Shown here piece by piece: positions 46,267-55,800 of a DNA stretch of 64,000 nt. This DNA is from Yoonia sp. Its GTDB lineage: Bacteria; Pseudomonadota; Alphaproteobacteria; Rhodobacterales; Rhodobacteraceae. Numbering within the stretch: position 1 is the stretch's first letter; the number at the start of each line of letters is the position of its first letter. Made by a program: the position numbers and the translations under genes. The stretch lies in the NCBI RefSeq assembly GCF_018402175.1, contig NZ_JAGYJK010000009.1, positions 1 to 64,000 of the forward strand, given 5' to 3'. The notes under the pieces are model-generated. The model searched no databases. It had not been told where the DNA came from and saw nothing but the letters and a program-made list of their open reading frames with translations.

Positions 46267-47754
46267 ATGGGATATATTCTGGCACTCGATCAGGGCACCA
46301 CATCCAGCCGCGGGATCGTGTTCGGCCCCGACATGCGGATCGTCGCAACCGCACAGGAAGAATTTCCGCAGCATTATCCCCAGTCCGGCTGGGTGGAACA
46401 TGACCCTTCGGACCTTTGGGCCTCGACCGCAGCAACCGCGCGGGCGGCCATCGAAAAGGCAGGACTAAAAGCCAAAGACATCGCCGCCATCGGGATCACC
46501 AACCAGCGCGAAACCACGCTGGTCTGGGACCGCGAGACCGGCAAACCAATCCACAACGCCATCGTCTGGCAGGACCGCCGCACCGCCGATTTCTGCGCCA
46601 AACTGCGCGCAGACGGGCACGAGGATATGATCACCCGCCGCACCGGCCTGTTGGTCGATCCCTATTTTTCCGCAACCAAGCTGAAATACATTCTCGACAC
46701 AGTCGATGGTGCGCGCGACCGCGCCCGCAAGGGTGAACTGGCCTTTGGTACCGTCGACAGCTGGCTGATCTGGAACCTGACCGGCGGGCGCAGCCATGTG
46801 ACCGATGCCACCAATGCCGCGCGCACCATGCTTTATGACATCCACAAAGGACGGTGGAGCCAGACAATCTGCGACCTGTTCGACATCCCGCAGGCCATGC
46901 TGCCGCAGGTCCGCGATTGCGCCGCCGATTTCGGACATACCCGCGCCGATCTGTTCGGCCATGAAATCCCGATCCTTGGCGTTGCGGGCGACCAGCAGGC
47001 CGCAACCATCGGGCAGGCCTGTTTCCAGCCCGGCATGGTCAAATCCACCTATGGCACCGGCTGTTTCGTGGTGCTGAACACCGGCGATACGCCTGTCGCC
47101 TCGACCAATAAACTGTTGACCACCATCGCCTATCAGCTGGACGGCAAGCCGACCTATGCACTGGAAGGGTCGATCTTTATCGCGGGGGCTGTCGTGCAAT
47201 GGCTGCGCGACGGGATCAAGGTGATCCGCGCCGCCCCGGAAACCCAAGGGCTGGCCGAAACCGCCGATCCAAGCCAAGACCTGATCCTTGTGCCGGCCTT
47301 CGTTGGGCTTGGCGCGCCTTACTGGGCGCCGCAGGCCCGCGGCGCGATCTTTGGCATGACCCGCAATTCGGGGCCTGCGGAGTTTGCGCGCGCGGCACTG
47401 GAATCCGTCGGCTACCAGACCCGCGATCTGCTCGAGGCGATGCAGGCCGACTGGACCCGCGACGCCGCCGAGCCATCCTTGCGCGTCGATGGCGGCATGG
47501 CCGCGAATGATTACGCGATGCAGTTTCTGTCCGACATCATCGGCGCACCGGTGGACCGCCCGCAAGTGCTGGAAACCACAGCCCTTGGCGCGGCATGGCT
47601 GGCGGGGATGCGCGCCGGTGTCTGGCCGGATATGGAGGCCTTCGCCAAGGTCTGGGCCGTTGATCGGCAATTCACCCCACGGATGGATGCTGACGCCCGC
47701 GACACCCGCTATGCCCGCTGGGGACGTGCGGTCAACGCCGTGCTGGCGGTGTGA
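46267..47754 (+). CDS. glpK: Glycerol kinase
   Basis: Phosphorylates imported glycerol to glycerol-3-phosphate, the GlpD substrate. 495 residues from the ATG at 46267, starting [16 protein letters not shown], the FGGY phosphate-binding motif. Glycerol-site residues are seen in [16 protein letters not shown]. The KSTYGTGCF and [11 protein letters not shown] motifs are characteristic. The upstream in-frame region to 46195 lacks a ribosome-binding site. The stop overlaps the start of the alcohol dehydrogenase gene. Confidence 0.96.
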   Translation: MGYILALDQGTTSSRGIVFGPDMRIVATAQEEFPQHYPQSGWVEHDPSDLWASTAATARAAIEKAGLKAKDIAAIGITNQRETTLVWDRETGKPIHNAIVWQDRRTADFCAKLRADGHEDMITRRTGLLVDPYFSATKLKYILDTVDGARDRARKGELAFGTVDSWLIWNLTGGRSHVTDATNAARTMLYDIHKGRWSQTICDLFDIPQAMLPQVRDCAADFGHTRADLFGHEIPILGVAGDQQAATIGQACFQPGMVKSTYGTGCFVVLNTGDTPVASTNKLLTTIAYQLDGKPTYALEGSIFIAGAVVQWLRDGIKVIRAAPETQGLAETADPSQDLILVPAFVGLGAPYWAPQARGAIFGMTRNSGPAEFARAALESVGYQTRDLLEAMQADWTRDAAEPSLRVDGGMAANDYAMQFLSDIIGAPVDRPQVLETTALGAAWLAGMRAGVWPDMEAFAKVWAVDRQFTPRMDADARDTRYARWGRAVNAVLAV

Positions 47755-48872
47755 TGATCGCGCCTTTCGGCTTTGCCACCGCTGGCACGATCCGGTTCGG
47801 CCGCGGGGTGCTGGCCGAAGCCGCGCCCTTTGCCGCCACCTTTGCCCGCGTGCTGCTGGTGCGGTCTGCCTCTGTCGCGGCGGCGGACGGGCTGGCGCAT
47901 GACCTGCGCCAGACGGGCGCGGCGCTGGACCTGATCGTCACAGGCGAACCGGACCTGCCCACGATCAATGCCCATCTGGCGACCACCCGTCCGTTCGCGC
48001 CTGATCTGGTCATCGCCATCGGCGGCGGTGCTGTGATCGACTATGGCAAGGCGCTAGCGGCGCTGATCCCCGCCCCGCACGGCGCGCTGCGTTACCTGGA
48101 GGTGGTGGGCGACGGCCAGCCGCTGGATGCCGCCCCCCTGCCCCTGATCGCGATCCCAACAACGGCAGGCACCGGCACCGAAGTCACCCGCAACGCCGTG
48201 ATCGGCGTGCCAGCGGCCGGGCGCAAAGTCTCCTTGCGCGATCCACGGCTTTACCCGACGCTGGCGCTGGTCGATCCCGACCTGTGCCTGTCCTGTCCCA
48301 AGGCTGTGACGCTGGCATCAGGGCTGGATGCGATCACGCAGGTGATCGAACCCTTCATCAGCGCGCGCGCCAATCCGGTCACCGATGCTGTGTGCCGTGA
48401 TGCGATCCCGCGCGGGTTGGCGGCGTTGCATCGGATCATGGATCATGGTGACGCAAGTGCATGGGATGACATGGCCCTGACCAGCGTCTGCGGCGGGCTG
48501 GCGCTAGCCAATGCGGGGCTGGGGGCGGTGCATGGCTTTGCCGGTGTGATCGGCGGGCGGACGGGTGCGGCGCATGGCGCGATCTGTGGCACATTGCTGG
48601 TGCCGGTGCTGCAGGCCAATCTGGCCGCAACGCAGGGCGATGCGGCAGCGCGGGTCACATGGGTGATCGACCGGATCACGGATGAATTCGGCAGCCTGTC
48701 CGATTTCGACCACTGGACCCGCGACCACGGCCTGCCACGGCTGGCCGCACTTGGTCTGCCCCCCGAAACCCACGCGGCAGTGGCGCGCGAGGCGAAAGAC
48801 GCGTCGTCCTACAAGGCCAATCCGGTTGATCTGGACATGGCGGCCTTGCTGGGAATCCTTGCACGCGGCTAG
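47754..48872 (+). CDS. Iron-containing alcohol dehydrogenase family protein
   Basis: 372-residue member of the group III (Fe-ADH) family that includes glycerol dehydrogenases, maleylacetate reductases and phosphonoacetaldehyde-linked enzymes. NAD-binding GGGAVIDYGKA and PTTAGTGTEVTRNAVI motifs are present. Of the metal-binding region, Asp and His are recognisable in GLDAITQVIEPF and GAVHGFAGVIGG. Translationally coupled to glpK (TGATG), so it probably acts on glycerol, dihydroxyacetone or a related alcohol/aldehyde. This is inference from location. Confidence 0.85.
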   Translation: MIAPFGFATAGTIRFGRGVLAEAAPFAATFARVLLVRSASVAAADGLAHDLRQTGAALDLIVTGEPDLPTINAHLATTRPFAPDLVIAIGGGAVIDYGKALAALIPAPHGALRYLEVVGDGQPLDAAPLPLIAIPTTAGTGTEVTRNAVIGVPAAGRKVSLRDPRLYPTLALVDPDLCLSCPKAVTLASGLDAITQVIEPFISARANPVTDAVCRDAIPRGLAALHRIMDHGDASAWDDMALTSVCGGLALANAGLGAVHGFAGVIGGRTGAAHGAICGTLLVPVLQANLAATQGDAAARVTWVIDRITDEFGSLSDFDHWTRDHGLPRLAALGLPPETHAAVAREAKDASSYKANPVDLDMAALLGILARG

Positions 48873-48914
48873 GCCCTGCGCAGCAGGTGCGCCGCTGGAC
48901 CGGTCAGCGCGCGC

Positions 48915-49259
48915 TCAACTGCCCCGATAGGTGGAAAAGCCGAAAGGCGAGACCAGCAGCGGGACATGGTAATGTGATGCAGGATCATTGATGCCGAACC
49001 GGATCGGGATGTCGTCCAGAAACCGCGGATCATCGCTGCGGCCGAAATAATCGCCGGCTTGAAACACCAGTTCATACCGCCCCGTGGCAAAATCCGCAGC
49101 GGGCAGAATCGGGCTGTCGGTGCGCCCGTCGGCATTGGTGACCATCGCGGCCAGATGCACCCGCGCATCGCCGTCCAGACGGTACAGATCGACCTTGATC
49201 CCCGCCGCAGGCACGCCGTTTGCTGTATCCAGCACATGGGTTGTCAGAAATCCGGCCAT
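48915..49259 (-). CDS. uraH: 5-hydroxyisourate hydrolase (transthyretin-like)
   Basis: 114-residue enzyme of urate breakdown that opens 5-hydroxyisourate to OHCU. It starts [15 protein letters not shown] (N-terminal signature with the active His) and ends with the diagnostic tetrapeptide YRGS. A basic residue after DLYRLDG and a His in [11 protein letters not shown] add catalytic residues. The start at 49259 is preferred over 49292. It stands alone here, far from the permease and allE at the left end of the window. Convergent with the Fe-ADH gene. Confidence 0.93.
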   Translation of the reverse strand: MAGFLTTHVLDTANGVPAAGIKVDLYRLDGDARVHLAAMVTNADGRTDSPILPAADFATGRYELVFQAGDYFGRSDDPRFLDDIPIRFGINDPASHYHVPLLVSPFGFSTYRGS

Positions 49260-49426
49260 CTTTGTCCTCGGCTTACCTAAAATTGCGCGCAAATAGAGGC
49301 AGTCATGTCATTCATTACGCCATAAAATCAATTATCCGGCCTGTCCGCGCCTTGCTGTCGCACCCCGCTGACATAATCCAATACCTTGCTATATGGGACA
49401 CATATCCAGCTTAGAGGTGAAGTCAA

Positions 49427-50818
49427 ATGATGGAAACACTGCTTTTATCCCGCATCCAGTTTGCGGCGAACATATCGTTCCACATCCTGTTTCCCACGAT
49501 CACCATCGCACTTGGCTGGGTGCTTCTGTTCTTCAAGGTCCGTTATAGCCAGACTGGCCAAGAACGTTGGATGGAAGCCTATCGTTTCTGGGTCAAGATC
49601 TTTGCGCTGTCTTTTGCCATGGGCGTTGTGTCGGGCATCACCATGTCATTCCAGTTCGGGACCAACTGGCCCGGATTTATGGAAAAGGTCGGCAATATCG
49701 CGGGACCATTGCTGGCCTATGAAATCATGACCGCCTTTTTCCTCGAGGCCGTTTTCCTTGGGATCATGCTGTTCGGCTTTCGGCGTGTGCCGAACTGGGT
49801 GCATACGGGGGCCACGTTTCTGGTGGCCTTCGGGACGCTGATGTCCACCTTCTGGATCATCGTGCTGAATTCCTGGATGCATACGCCCCAAGGGTTCGAG
49901 ATGCGCGACGGTGTCGCCCATGCGACCGACTGGTTCGCGATCATCTTTAACCCCTCGATGCCTTACCGCTTTGCGCATATGGTACTGGCCAGTTTCCTGA
50001 CCGTCAGCTTTCTGATCGCCGGTGTCAGCGCCTTCCGCTGGCTGATCGGCGGGCGCACCGAAGGCGTGCGCGTGGCCTTGAAAACCGCCGTATTCGGGGC
50101 GGCCCTACTGATGCCGGTGCAGATTTTTCTGGGTGACATGCACGGGCTGAATACCAAGGAATTCCAGCCTGCCAAGGTAGCCGCGATGGAAGGGCATTGG
50201 GAAACCGGCGGCAATGTGCCCCTGATCCTGTTCGCCCTGCCTGACCAGGAAGCGCGCGAAAACCGGTTCGAGATCGGGATTCCGAACCTTGCATCCTTCA
50301 TCCTGACCCATGAATGGGACGGGGTGGTGAAGGGCCTGAACGATTTCGTCGCCGAGGATGGCACGGTCCTGCATCCGCGCGTCGCACCTGTGTTCTGGTC
50401 GTTCCGCGTGATGATCGGCACCGGTATGGCGATGCTGATGCTCAGCTGGGTGGCATCTTTCATGATGCTGCGCCGCAAGCGCGGGGTCGAGGGCCTGCCA
50501 AAGCCACTTCTTTATGCGCTGGTCGGCATGAGCTTTAGCGGCTGGATCGCGACCCTTGCGGGCTGGTACACGACCGAGATCGGCCGCCAGCCATGGCTGG
50601 TCCAAGGCGTGATGACAACGGCAGAGGCGGTGGCCGATGTGCCTGCGCCGATGGTGCTGTCCACGCTGATCGCCTATCTGGTGGTCTATGGCCTGCTGTT
50701 GTCCGCCTATATCTACGTCATCTTCTATCTGGCGCGGAAAATGTCGCGTGGCGAAGATATCGGCACCCGCATCGCACCCGCGCCTGCGGCAGCCCCCAAT
50801 GCCATTCCTGCGGAGTAA
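49427..50818 (+). CDS. cydA: Cytochrome bd-type (CIO) ubiquinol oxidase subunit I
   Basis: 463-residue quinol oxidase subunit carrying the b and d hemes. His19 (NISFHILFP) matches the heme b595/d ligand position. Other hallmarks are GVVSGITMSFQFGTNWPGF, EAVFLGIMLFG and GWYTTEIGRQPW. The Q-loop between helices 6 and 7 is short, which is the feature of the cyanide-insensitive (CioA) branch. AGAGGTGA ribosome-binding site; an ATG three bases downstream is an alternative start. Transcribed with cydB. No cydX or cydDC genes are seen nearby. Confidence 0.95.
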   Translation: MMETLLLSRIQFAANISFHILFPTITIALGWVLLFFKVRYSQTGQERWMEAYRFWVKIFALSFAMGVVSGITMSFQFGTNWPGFMEKVGNIAGPLLAYEIMTAFFLEAVFLGIMLFGFRRVPNWVHTGATFLVAFGTLMSTFWIIVLNSWMHTPQGFEMRDGVAHATDWFAIIFNPSMPYRFAHMVLASFLTVSFLIAGVSAFRWLIGGRTEGVRVALKTAVFGAALLMPVQIFLGDMHGLNTKEFQPAKVAAMEGHWETGGNVPLILFALPDQEARENRFEIGIPNLASFILTHEWDGVVKGLNDFVAEDGTVLHPRVAPVFWSFRVMIGTGMAMLMLSWVASFMMLRRKRGVEGLPKPLLYALVGMSFSGWIATLAGWYTTEIGRQPWLVQGVMTTAEAVADVPAPMVLSTLIAYLVVYGLLLSAYIYVIFYLARKMSRGEDIGTRIAPAPAAAPNAIPAE

Positions 50819-50823
50819 ACGCG

Positions 50824-51834
50824 ATGAATACCTTTGGTGATCCGACGATCTGGCTGCCTTTCGTCTTTGCCGGGCTGATGGGCCTGTCGATCCTGATCTA
50901 TGTCGTGCTGGACGGGTTCGACCTTGGGGTCGGGGTGCTGTTCCCCTTCGCGGACGAGGATGAAAAGGACCGCATGATCGCCACGATCGGGCCGTTCTGG
51001 GATGCGAATGAAACATGGCTGGTGCTGGCGGTTGGGCTGTTGCTGGTGGCCTTTCCGGCAGCGCATGGGGCGATCCTGACGGCGCTGTACCTGCCGGTTG
51101 CGATCATGTTGATCGGTCTTATCATGCGTGGGGTCGCCTTTGAATTCCGCGCCAAGGCCCCCGCCCCGCACAAAAGACTGTGGAACAACACCTTTTTTGC
51201 GGGCTCTTTGATGACCTCGCTGTCACAGGGATTCATGCTGGGCATGTATATCATGGGGCTGGAATGGACCGTGATGAATGCAGCCTTCAGCCTGCTGACG
51301 GCGGTGTTCCTGACCGTGGGCTATAGTTTCATCGGGGCGACATGGGTGATCCACAAGACGGATGGGGCCTTGCAGGGGAAATCGGTGGACTGGGCCAAGG
51401 GCGGGATCTGGGGGCTGGTGCTGGGGATCGGGCTGATCTCGGCCGCCACGCCGCTGGTCAGCACGCGGATCTTTGACAAATGGTTCAGCTGGCCCGAGGC
51501 GCTGTTGCTGTCGCCGCTGCCGGTTCTGTCGGCGCTGTTGGTGTTTGCCTTGTGGTGGATGCTGCGCCGGATGCCATTTTCGAATGACCGGCTGTCGTGG
51601 TTGCCCTTTGCGGCGGCGTCATCGCTCTGGGTTATGGCGTTTATCGGGATGGCCTACAGCTTTTATCCCTATGTGGTTCCAGAAAAGCTGACGATCTACG
51701 AAGCCGCAAGCGCACCCGAAAGCCTGTTCATCATCCTGATCGGCACGCTGTTCGTGCTGCCCACGATCCTGGCCTATACGGTGCTGGCCTATACCGTGTT
51801 CCGCGGCAAGGCGACAGAACTGCGCTATGACTGA
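50824..51834 (+). CDS. cydB: Cytochrome bd-type (CIO) ubiquinol oxidase subunit II
   Basis: 336-residue membrane protein with about eight to nine helices. The opening PTIWLPFVFAGLMGLSILIYVVLDGFDLGVG and FWDANETWLVLAVG are strongly conserved in CydB/CioB. Stabilises the heme-bearing subunit I. Starts 5 bp after cydA. Confidence 0.95.
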   Translation: MNTFGDPTIWLPFVFAGLMGLSILIYVVLDGFDLGVGVLFPFADEDEKDRMIATIGPFWDANETWLVLAVGLLLVAFPAAHGAILTALYLPVAIMLIGLIMRGVAFEFRAKAPAPHKRLWNNTFFAGSLMTSLSQGFMLGMYIMGLEWTVMNAAFSLLTAVFLTVGYSFIGATWVIHKTDGALQGKSVDWAKGGIWGLVLGIGLISAATPLVSTRIFDKWFSWPEALLLSPLPVLSALLVFALWWMLRRMPFSNDRLSWLPFAAASSLWVMAFIGMAYSFYPYVVPEKLTIYEAASAPESLFIILIGTLFVLPTILAYTVLAYTVFRGKATELRYD

Positions 51835-51835
51835 T

Positions 51836-51861
51836 GTAGGGTGGATCATGATCCACCCTAC
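51836..51861. repeat. 26-bp perfect palindrome, REP-like
   Basis: A perfect palindrome with GTAGGGTGGATC arms meeting at a central ATGATC/GATCAT symmetry directly follows cydB. The TAGGGTGG...CCACCCTA style is common among dispersed intergenic palindromes in many bacteria. It could serve as the cydAB 3' hairpin; no T-tract follows. Confidence 0.7.
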
Positions 51862-51930
51862 GGGGGGTGAAATCGGGCAGAATCGGTTTGACACCCCCCC
51901 GCCCTTTGCGTAATCGGACGCACAAGGTAA

Positions 51931-52007
51931 GGCGCGGTAGCTCAGTTGGTTAGAGCGATCGACTCATAATCGATAGGTCGGGAGTTCAAGTCTCCCCCAC
52001 GCCACCA
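51931..52007 (+). tRNA. tRNA with CAU anticodon (elongator Met or Ile2)
   Basis: 77-nt cloverleaf. Acceptor GGCGCGG pairs with CCACGCC with one C-A mismatch at the 5-68 pair. D arm GCTC/GAGC, anticodon stem ATCGA/TCGAT with loop CTCATAA, T arm GGGAG/CTCCC with TTCAAGT loop, discriminator A and encoded CCA. Anticodon CAT means elongator methionine, or isoleucine after lysidine modification. The initiator is unlikely because position 1-72 is a normal G-C pair and the anticodon stem lacks the three G-C pairs. Confidence 0.92.
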
Positions 52008-52073
52008 AATCCCTTTCTCCTGTATGAAAACCGGATTAGCCTGCAGCCAAGTTTGCACGAAAGGCCGCGCCCC

Positions 52074-53486
52074 ATGTCCGTCATCGACCAGATCGCCACA
52101 GCCATCGGCGCGGACCGTATCCTGACCGGCAAGGACGCCGCCCCCTATGGCAAGGACTGGACAGGCGCCTATACATCGACGCCGCTGGCCGTGTTGCGCC
52201 CGATGTCCACCGCCGAAGTCGCGGCCATCATGCGCATCGCCCATGCCACGCGCACGCCCGTTGTCCCCTGTTCCGGCCGCACAGGGCTGACCGGGGCCAC
52301 GATGGCGGATGGCGCGCTGATGCTATCAGCCGAACGGCTGAACCAGATCACCGAGATTAACACAACAGGGCGCACCGCCACCGTGGGCGCGGGCGTGATC
52401 CTGTCACACCTGCATGATGCCGCCGCAGCATGTGACCTGATCTTTCCGCTGACATTGGGCGCGCGCGGGTCCGCTATGATCGGCGGTCTTTTGTCCACCA
52501 ATGCCGGGGGGTCCAATGTCGTGCGTTACGGCAGCACGCGTGGCCTGTGTCTGGGGCTGGAGGTCGTGATGGCCGACGGACGGGTGATGAATCTGATGAG
52601 CGCGCTGCACAAGGACAATTCCGGCCTTGATCTGCGCAACCTGATGATCGGGGCTGAAGGCACGCTGGGGATCATCACCGCCGCTGTGCTGAAACTGCTG
52701 CCCAAGCCACAGGCCTATGCCACGGCGATGGTCGCGCTGCCCTCGCTGACCGATGCACTGCGCCTGCTGCATCGCCTGCAGGACGCGACAGGCGGCGGGG
52801 TCGAGGCGTTCGAATACATGCCGCGCAGCTATATGGCCAAGCATCGGCAGATGTTCCCCGACGTGCCCCCGCCCTTTGCGCAGGACCATGACGTCAATAT
52901 CATGATCGAGGTCGCCGCCACCACGCCGCGCGACGCGCAGCTTGGCCCTGACGGGCAACTGCCTGTCGTCACCCTGCTGGAAGATATGCTGGGCCAGATG
53001 CTGGACGACGGCACCTTGATCGACGCGGTCATCGCACAGAATGAAACCCAGCGCCGCGCGATCTGGAAACGCCGCGAGGATGCGGGTGATGTGGCCTTTT
53101 TCGGCGGGCATTTCGTGAATACCGACATCGCGCTGCCGCTGGACAAGGTGGCAGCATTCGAAACCGCATTGACGCCCCGCCTGCGCGCTATTGATCCGGA
53201 TGTGCAAGAAGTCATGGTCGCCCATCTCGGCGACGGCAATATCCATCACACCAGCTATGTCAGCCGCAACGATCCCGATGTGATGGCAGCACTGGTCGAG
53301 GCGGTCGAGGATGTGGTGCAGGAATTGGGCGGATCATTCAGCGCCGAACACGGGATCGGCGTCTCAAAGCTCGAAACGATGAAACGGCGCAAGGATCCCG
53401 TCGCGCTGGACGCGATGCGCGCGATCAAGGCCGCCCTTGATCCGCATAACATCCTGAACCCCGGCAAGGTCATCCCGCAGGCCTAA
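52074..53486 (+). CDS. FAD-linked 2-hydroxyacid dehydrogenase (GlcD/D-LDH type)
   Basis: 470-residue flavoprotein of the VAO/PCMH fold. FAD-binding segment PVVPCSGRTGLTGATM, then NAGGSNVVRYGSTRGLCLGLEVVMADG and GAEGTLGIITAAVLKL. The C-terminal catalytic region includes HLGDGNIHHT and the ending SAEHGIGVSKL...LDPHNILNPGKV. Oxidises a D-2-hydroxy acid such as D-lactate, glycolate or D-2-hydroxyglutarate, passing electrons to the respiratory chain. Substrate not resolved. ATG at 52074 with AAGG 9 nt upstream is preferred to a TTG at 52053. Confidence 0.9.
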   Translation: MSVIDQIATAIGADRILTGKDAAPYGKDWTGAYTSTPLAVLRPMSTAEVAAIMRIAHATRTPVVPCSGRTGLTGATMADGALMLSAERLNQITEINTTGRTATVGAGVILSHLHDAAAACDLIFPLTLGARGSAMIGGLLSTNAGGSNVVRYGSTRGLCLGLEVVMADGRVMNLMSALHKDNSGLDLRNLMIGAEGTLGIITAAVLKLLPKPQAYATAMVALPSLTDALRLLHRLQDATGGGVEAFEYMPRSYMAKHRQMFPDVPPPFAQDHDVNIMIEVAATTPRDAQLGPDGQLPVVTLLEDMLGQMLDDGTLIDAVIAQNETQRRAIWKRREDAGDVAFFGGHFVNTDIALPLDKVAAFETALTPRLRAIDPDVQEVMVAHLGDGNIHHTSYVSRNDPDVMAALVEAVEDVVQELGGSFSAEHGIGVSKLETMKRRKDPVALDAMRAIKAALDPHNILNPGKVIPQA

Positions 53487-53568
53487 ACCCCGCGCCGACG
53501 CGCACACAAAGCCTTGCACGACGTCAGCCGCGGTGTCGCAACAGTGCAGCCCCGCAGATTCCATCACA

Positions 53569-54513
53569 TTACATGTGGTCGAAAAACCCCGGGCCCGCCT
53601 GTTCCAAGAGCTTGATCGCCATCTCCCGGCCCATGTCCGCGCCATCGGCAATCGCGCCGATCATATCATCAGCCAGAACCTGCGATCCGTCAGTACGCAG
53701 GATTTCGCCGCGCAGGCGCAAGTTGCCGCCATCAAGGTCGGCCAGCCCGCCAATCGGCGTCTGACATGACCCATCCAGATGTGCCAGAAAGCTGCGTTCG
53801 GCGGCCAGGCGCTGGCCGGTGGGGCCGTGGTGGATCGCCTCCAGCATGGTCGCGGCGCGGCTGTCATCGGCGCGCCGTTCGATCCCGATGGCCCCTTGGG
53901 CGATGGCGGGCAGCATGTCTTCGGGGGCGATGGCCGTGCGCGGCACATCGGTCATGTTCAACCGGTTCAGGCCCGCCATAGCCAGAAATGTCGCCTCGGC
54001 CACACCATTGCCCAACTTCATCAGGCGGGTCTGCACATTCCCGCGAAATTCCACGACGTTCAGGTCGGGCCGACGCACCAACAATTGCGACCGCCGCCGC
54101 AAGGACGATGTGCCGACCGTGGCGCCGTGTTCCAGATCATCCAAACCCTTGGCCGTCAGCGACACAAACGCATCGCGCACATCCTCGCGCGGCAGATAGG
54201 TATCCAGCAGCAAACCACCGGGCTGTTCGACCGGCATGTCCTTCATCGAATGGACCGCGATGTCGATAGAGCCATCCAGTAGCGCCTCTTCGATCTCGCG
54301 GGTGAACAGGCCTTTGCCGCCAATATCTTTTAGCGCGCGGTCCTGAATGGCATCGCCCATGACCTTGATCACGACGATGGCAAAGGCATCCTGCGGCAGA
54401 TCGAATGCCGCCATTAGCCTTGCGCGCGTCTCATGCGCCTGCGCAAGCGCAAGCGGCGATCCACGGGTTCCGATATTGAAAGGCGAGGCGGGTGTTGGCA
54501 AAGCAATGTTCAT
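53569..54513 (-). CDS. hemC: Hydroxymethylbilane synthase
   Basis: Porphobilinogen deaminase, assembling four porphobilinogens into the linear tetrapyrrole. 314 residues from the ATG at 54513. Start motif FNIGTRGSPLALAQA, Asp in VHSMKDMPVEQP, and substrate-binding arginines in GTSSLRRRSQLLVRRPDL. The dipyrromethane cofactor cysteine is in DGSCQTPIGGLA. A much longer upstream open frame overlaps the hemE promoter and is rejected. Divergent from hemE with a 94-bp shared promoter. Confidence 0.96.
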   Translation of the reverse strand: MNIALPTPASPFNIGTRGSPLALAQAHETRARLMAAFDLPQDAFAIVVIKVMGDAIQDRALKDIGGKGLFTREIEEALLDGSIDIAVHSMKDMPVEQPGGLLLDTYLPREDVRDAFVSLTAKGLDDLEHGATVGTSSLRRRSQLLVRRPDLNVVEFRGNVQTRLMKLGNGVAEATFLAMAGLNRLNMTDVPRTAIAPEDMLPAIAQGAIGIERRADDSRAATMLEAIHHGPTGQRLAAERSFLAHLDGSCQTPIGGLADLDGGNLRLRGEILRTDGSQVLADDMIGAIADGADMGREMAIKLLEQAGPGFFDHM

Positions 54514-54607
54514 GGCGCGATTGTTAGACGTGTCAATCTGGCCTGACAACTGCCTTGACAACATGTTCCGCAATTGGGACCACAGGCAAGTGAAAAAAGG
54601 ATAGATT

Positions 54608-55642
54608 ATGGCGCAGCAAAAGACCATCCTTCGGGCCCTTGCGGGCGAAACGCTTCCAACGCCCCCCATCTGGATGATGCGGCAGGCGGGGCGCTACCTG
54701 CCCGAATATCGCGCAACGCGCGAACAGGCGGGGGATTTCCTCAAGCTCTGCTACAACCCCGAACTTGCTGCCGAAGTCACGTTGCAACCGATCCGCCGTT
54801 ATGGGTTCGACGCGGCAATCCTGTTTGCCGATATCCTGCTGTTGCCGCAGGCTTTGGGGGCGGATCTGTGGTTCGTCACCGGCGAAGGCCCACGCTTGTC
54901 CACCATCACCACACCCGAGGAATTGGGCCGCCTGAAACCGGTCGCAGACATCCATGAGACGCTGAACCCCGTCTACGAAACAGTCAAGATCCTGGCGCAG
55001 GAACTGCCCAAGGAGACGACTTTGATCGGTTTCGCCGGCGCGCCATGGACTGTTGCGACCTATATGATCGCGGGCCAGGGGACGCCGGACCAAGGTCCAG
55101 CGCACGCGCTGAAAGCGGCCAATCGCCCACTGTTCGAAGGTATCATGCACCGGCTGACCGAAGGCACCATCGCCTATCTGTCCAAACAGATCGAGGCGGG
55201 GGCAGAATGTGTCAAACTGTTCGACAGTTGGGCCGGATCGCTGCAAGGCGACGATTTCACTGAGTTTTCGATCAAACCAATGCAGCGGATCACCGCAGCG
55301 CTCAAGGAAAAGCACCCCGGTATCCCCGTCATCGCCTTTCCGCGCGGCGCGGGCACGAAATACGCGGGCGTGCATGGCGCGACAGGGGCCGATTGCGTCG
55401 CAGTCGATGACGGTGTCGATGCGGTCTGGGTCGCGGACCACGTCCAGAAGGATGGCTGCGTGCAGGGCAACCTTGCGTCATCACATATGGTGACGGGCGG
55501 TCAGGGGCTGGTCGATGAAACCCGCCGGATCTGTGATGCGCTGTCGGGTGGCGCGCATATCTTCAACCTTGGCCACGGCATCACGCCAGAGGCGGACCCC
55601 GCCAATGTCCAACTGATGATCGATACAGTGCGGGGCGGCTAA
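54608..55642 (+). CDS. hemE: Uroporphyrinogen decarboxylase
   Basis: Converts uroporphyrinogen III to coproporphyrinogen III. 344 residues with signatures [17 protein letters not shown] near the N-terminus and [19 protein letters not shown] in the middle. Catalytic Asp in [12 protein letters not shown]. Ends with [15 protein letters not shown]. Followed by a hairpin terminator region. Confidence 0.97.
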   Translation: MAQQKTILRALAGETLPTPPIWMMRQAGRYLPEYRATREQAGDFLKLCYNPELAAEVTLQPIRRYGFDAAILFADILLLPQALGADLWFVTGEGPRLSTITTPEELGRLKPVADIHETLNPVYETVKILAQELPKETTLIGFAGAPWTVATYMIAGQGTPDQGPAHALKAANRPLFEGIMHRLTEGTIAYLSKQIEAGAECVKLFDSWAGSLQGDDFTEFSIKPMQRITAALKEKHPGIPVIAFPRGAGTKYAGVHGATGADCVAVDDGVDAVWVADHVQKDGCVQGNLASSHMVTGGQGLVDETRRICDALSGGAHIFNLGHGITPEADPANVQLMIDTVRGG

Positions 55643-55650
55643 GCCCCCCA

Positions 55651-55673
55651 CTTCTTTTTTCCAAAAATACTCC
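55651..55673 (+). repeat. 23-nt 3'-end motif, copy 1
   Basis: CTTCTTTTTTCCAAAAATACTCC directly follows the hemE stop. The same sequence with one substitution occurs on the minus strand at 61215-61237, again right after a stop codon. This is the kind of short 3'-untranslated repeat I associate with Rhodobacteraceae genomes. Confidence 0.7.
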
Positions 55674-55702
55674 GGGGTGAACCCCGGACATGGTCCGGGG
55701 GA

Positions 55703-55719
55703 GGGGCAGCGCCCCTTTT
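55703..55719 (+). terminator. Rho-independent terminator after hemE
   Basis: GGGGC-AGC-GCCCC stem-loop followed by TTTT at 55716-55719. Another hairpin (CCGGGG-TGAA-CCCCGG, 55672-55687) precedes it and a GCGGC-TTT-GCCGC hairpin follows. The cluster separates the convergent hemE and hemF genes. Confidence 0.75.
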
Positions 55720-55800
55720 GCGGCTTTGCCGCAAGCGCTCCGCGCGGGGATATTTAAGCTCGGAAGATGGGGGCGGCACCTGTGGGGCGCCGCTTGCGTC

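Noticed and set aside
46465-47670. Minus-strand open frame of about 401 codons opposite glpK
   Set aside because: Antisense shadow of a strongly conserved kinase gene.
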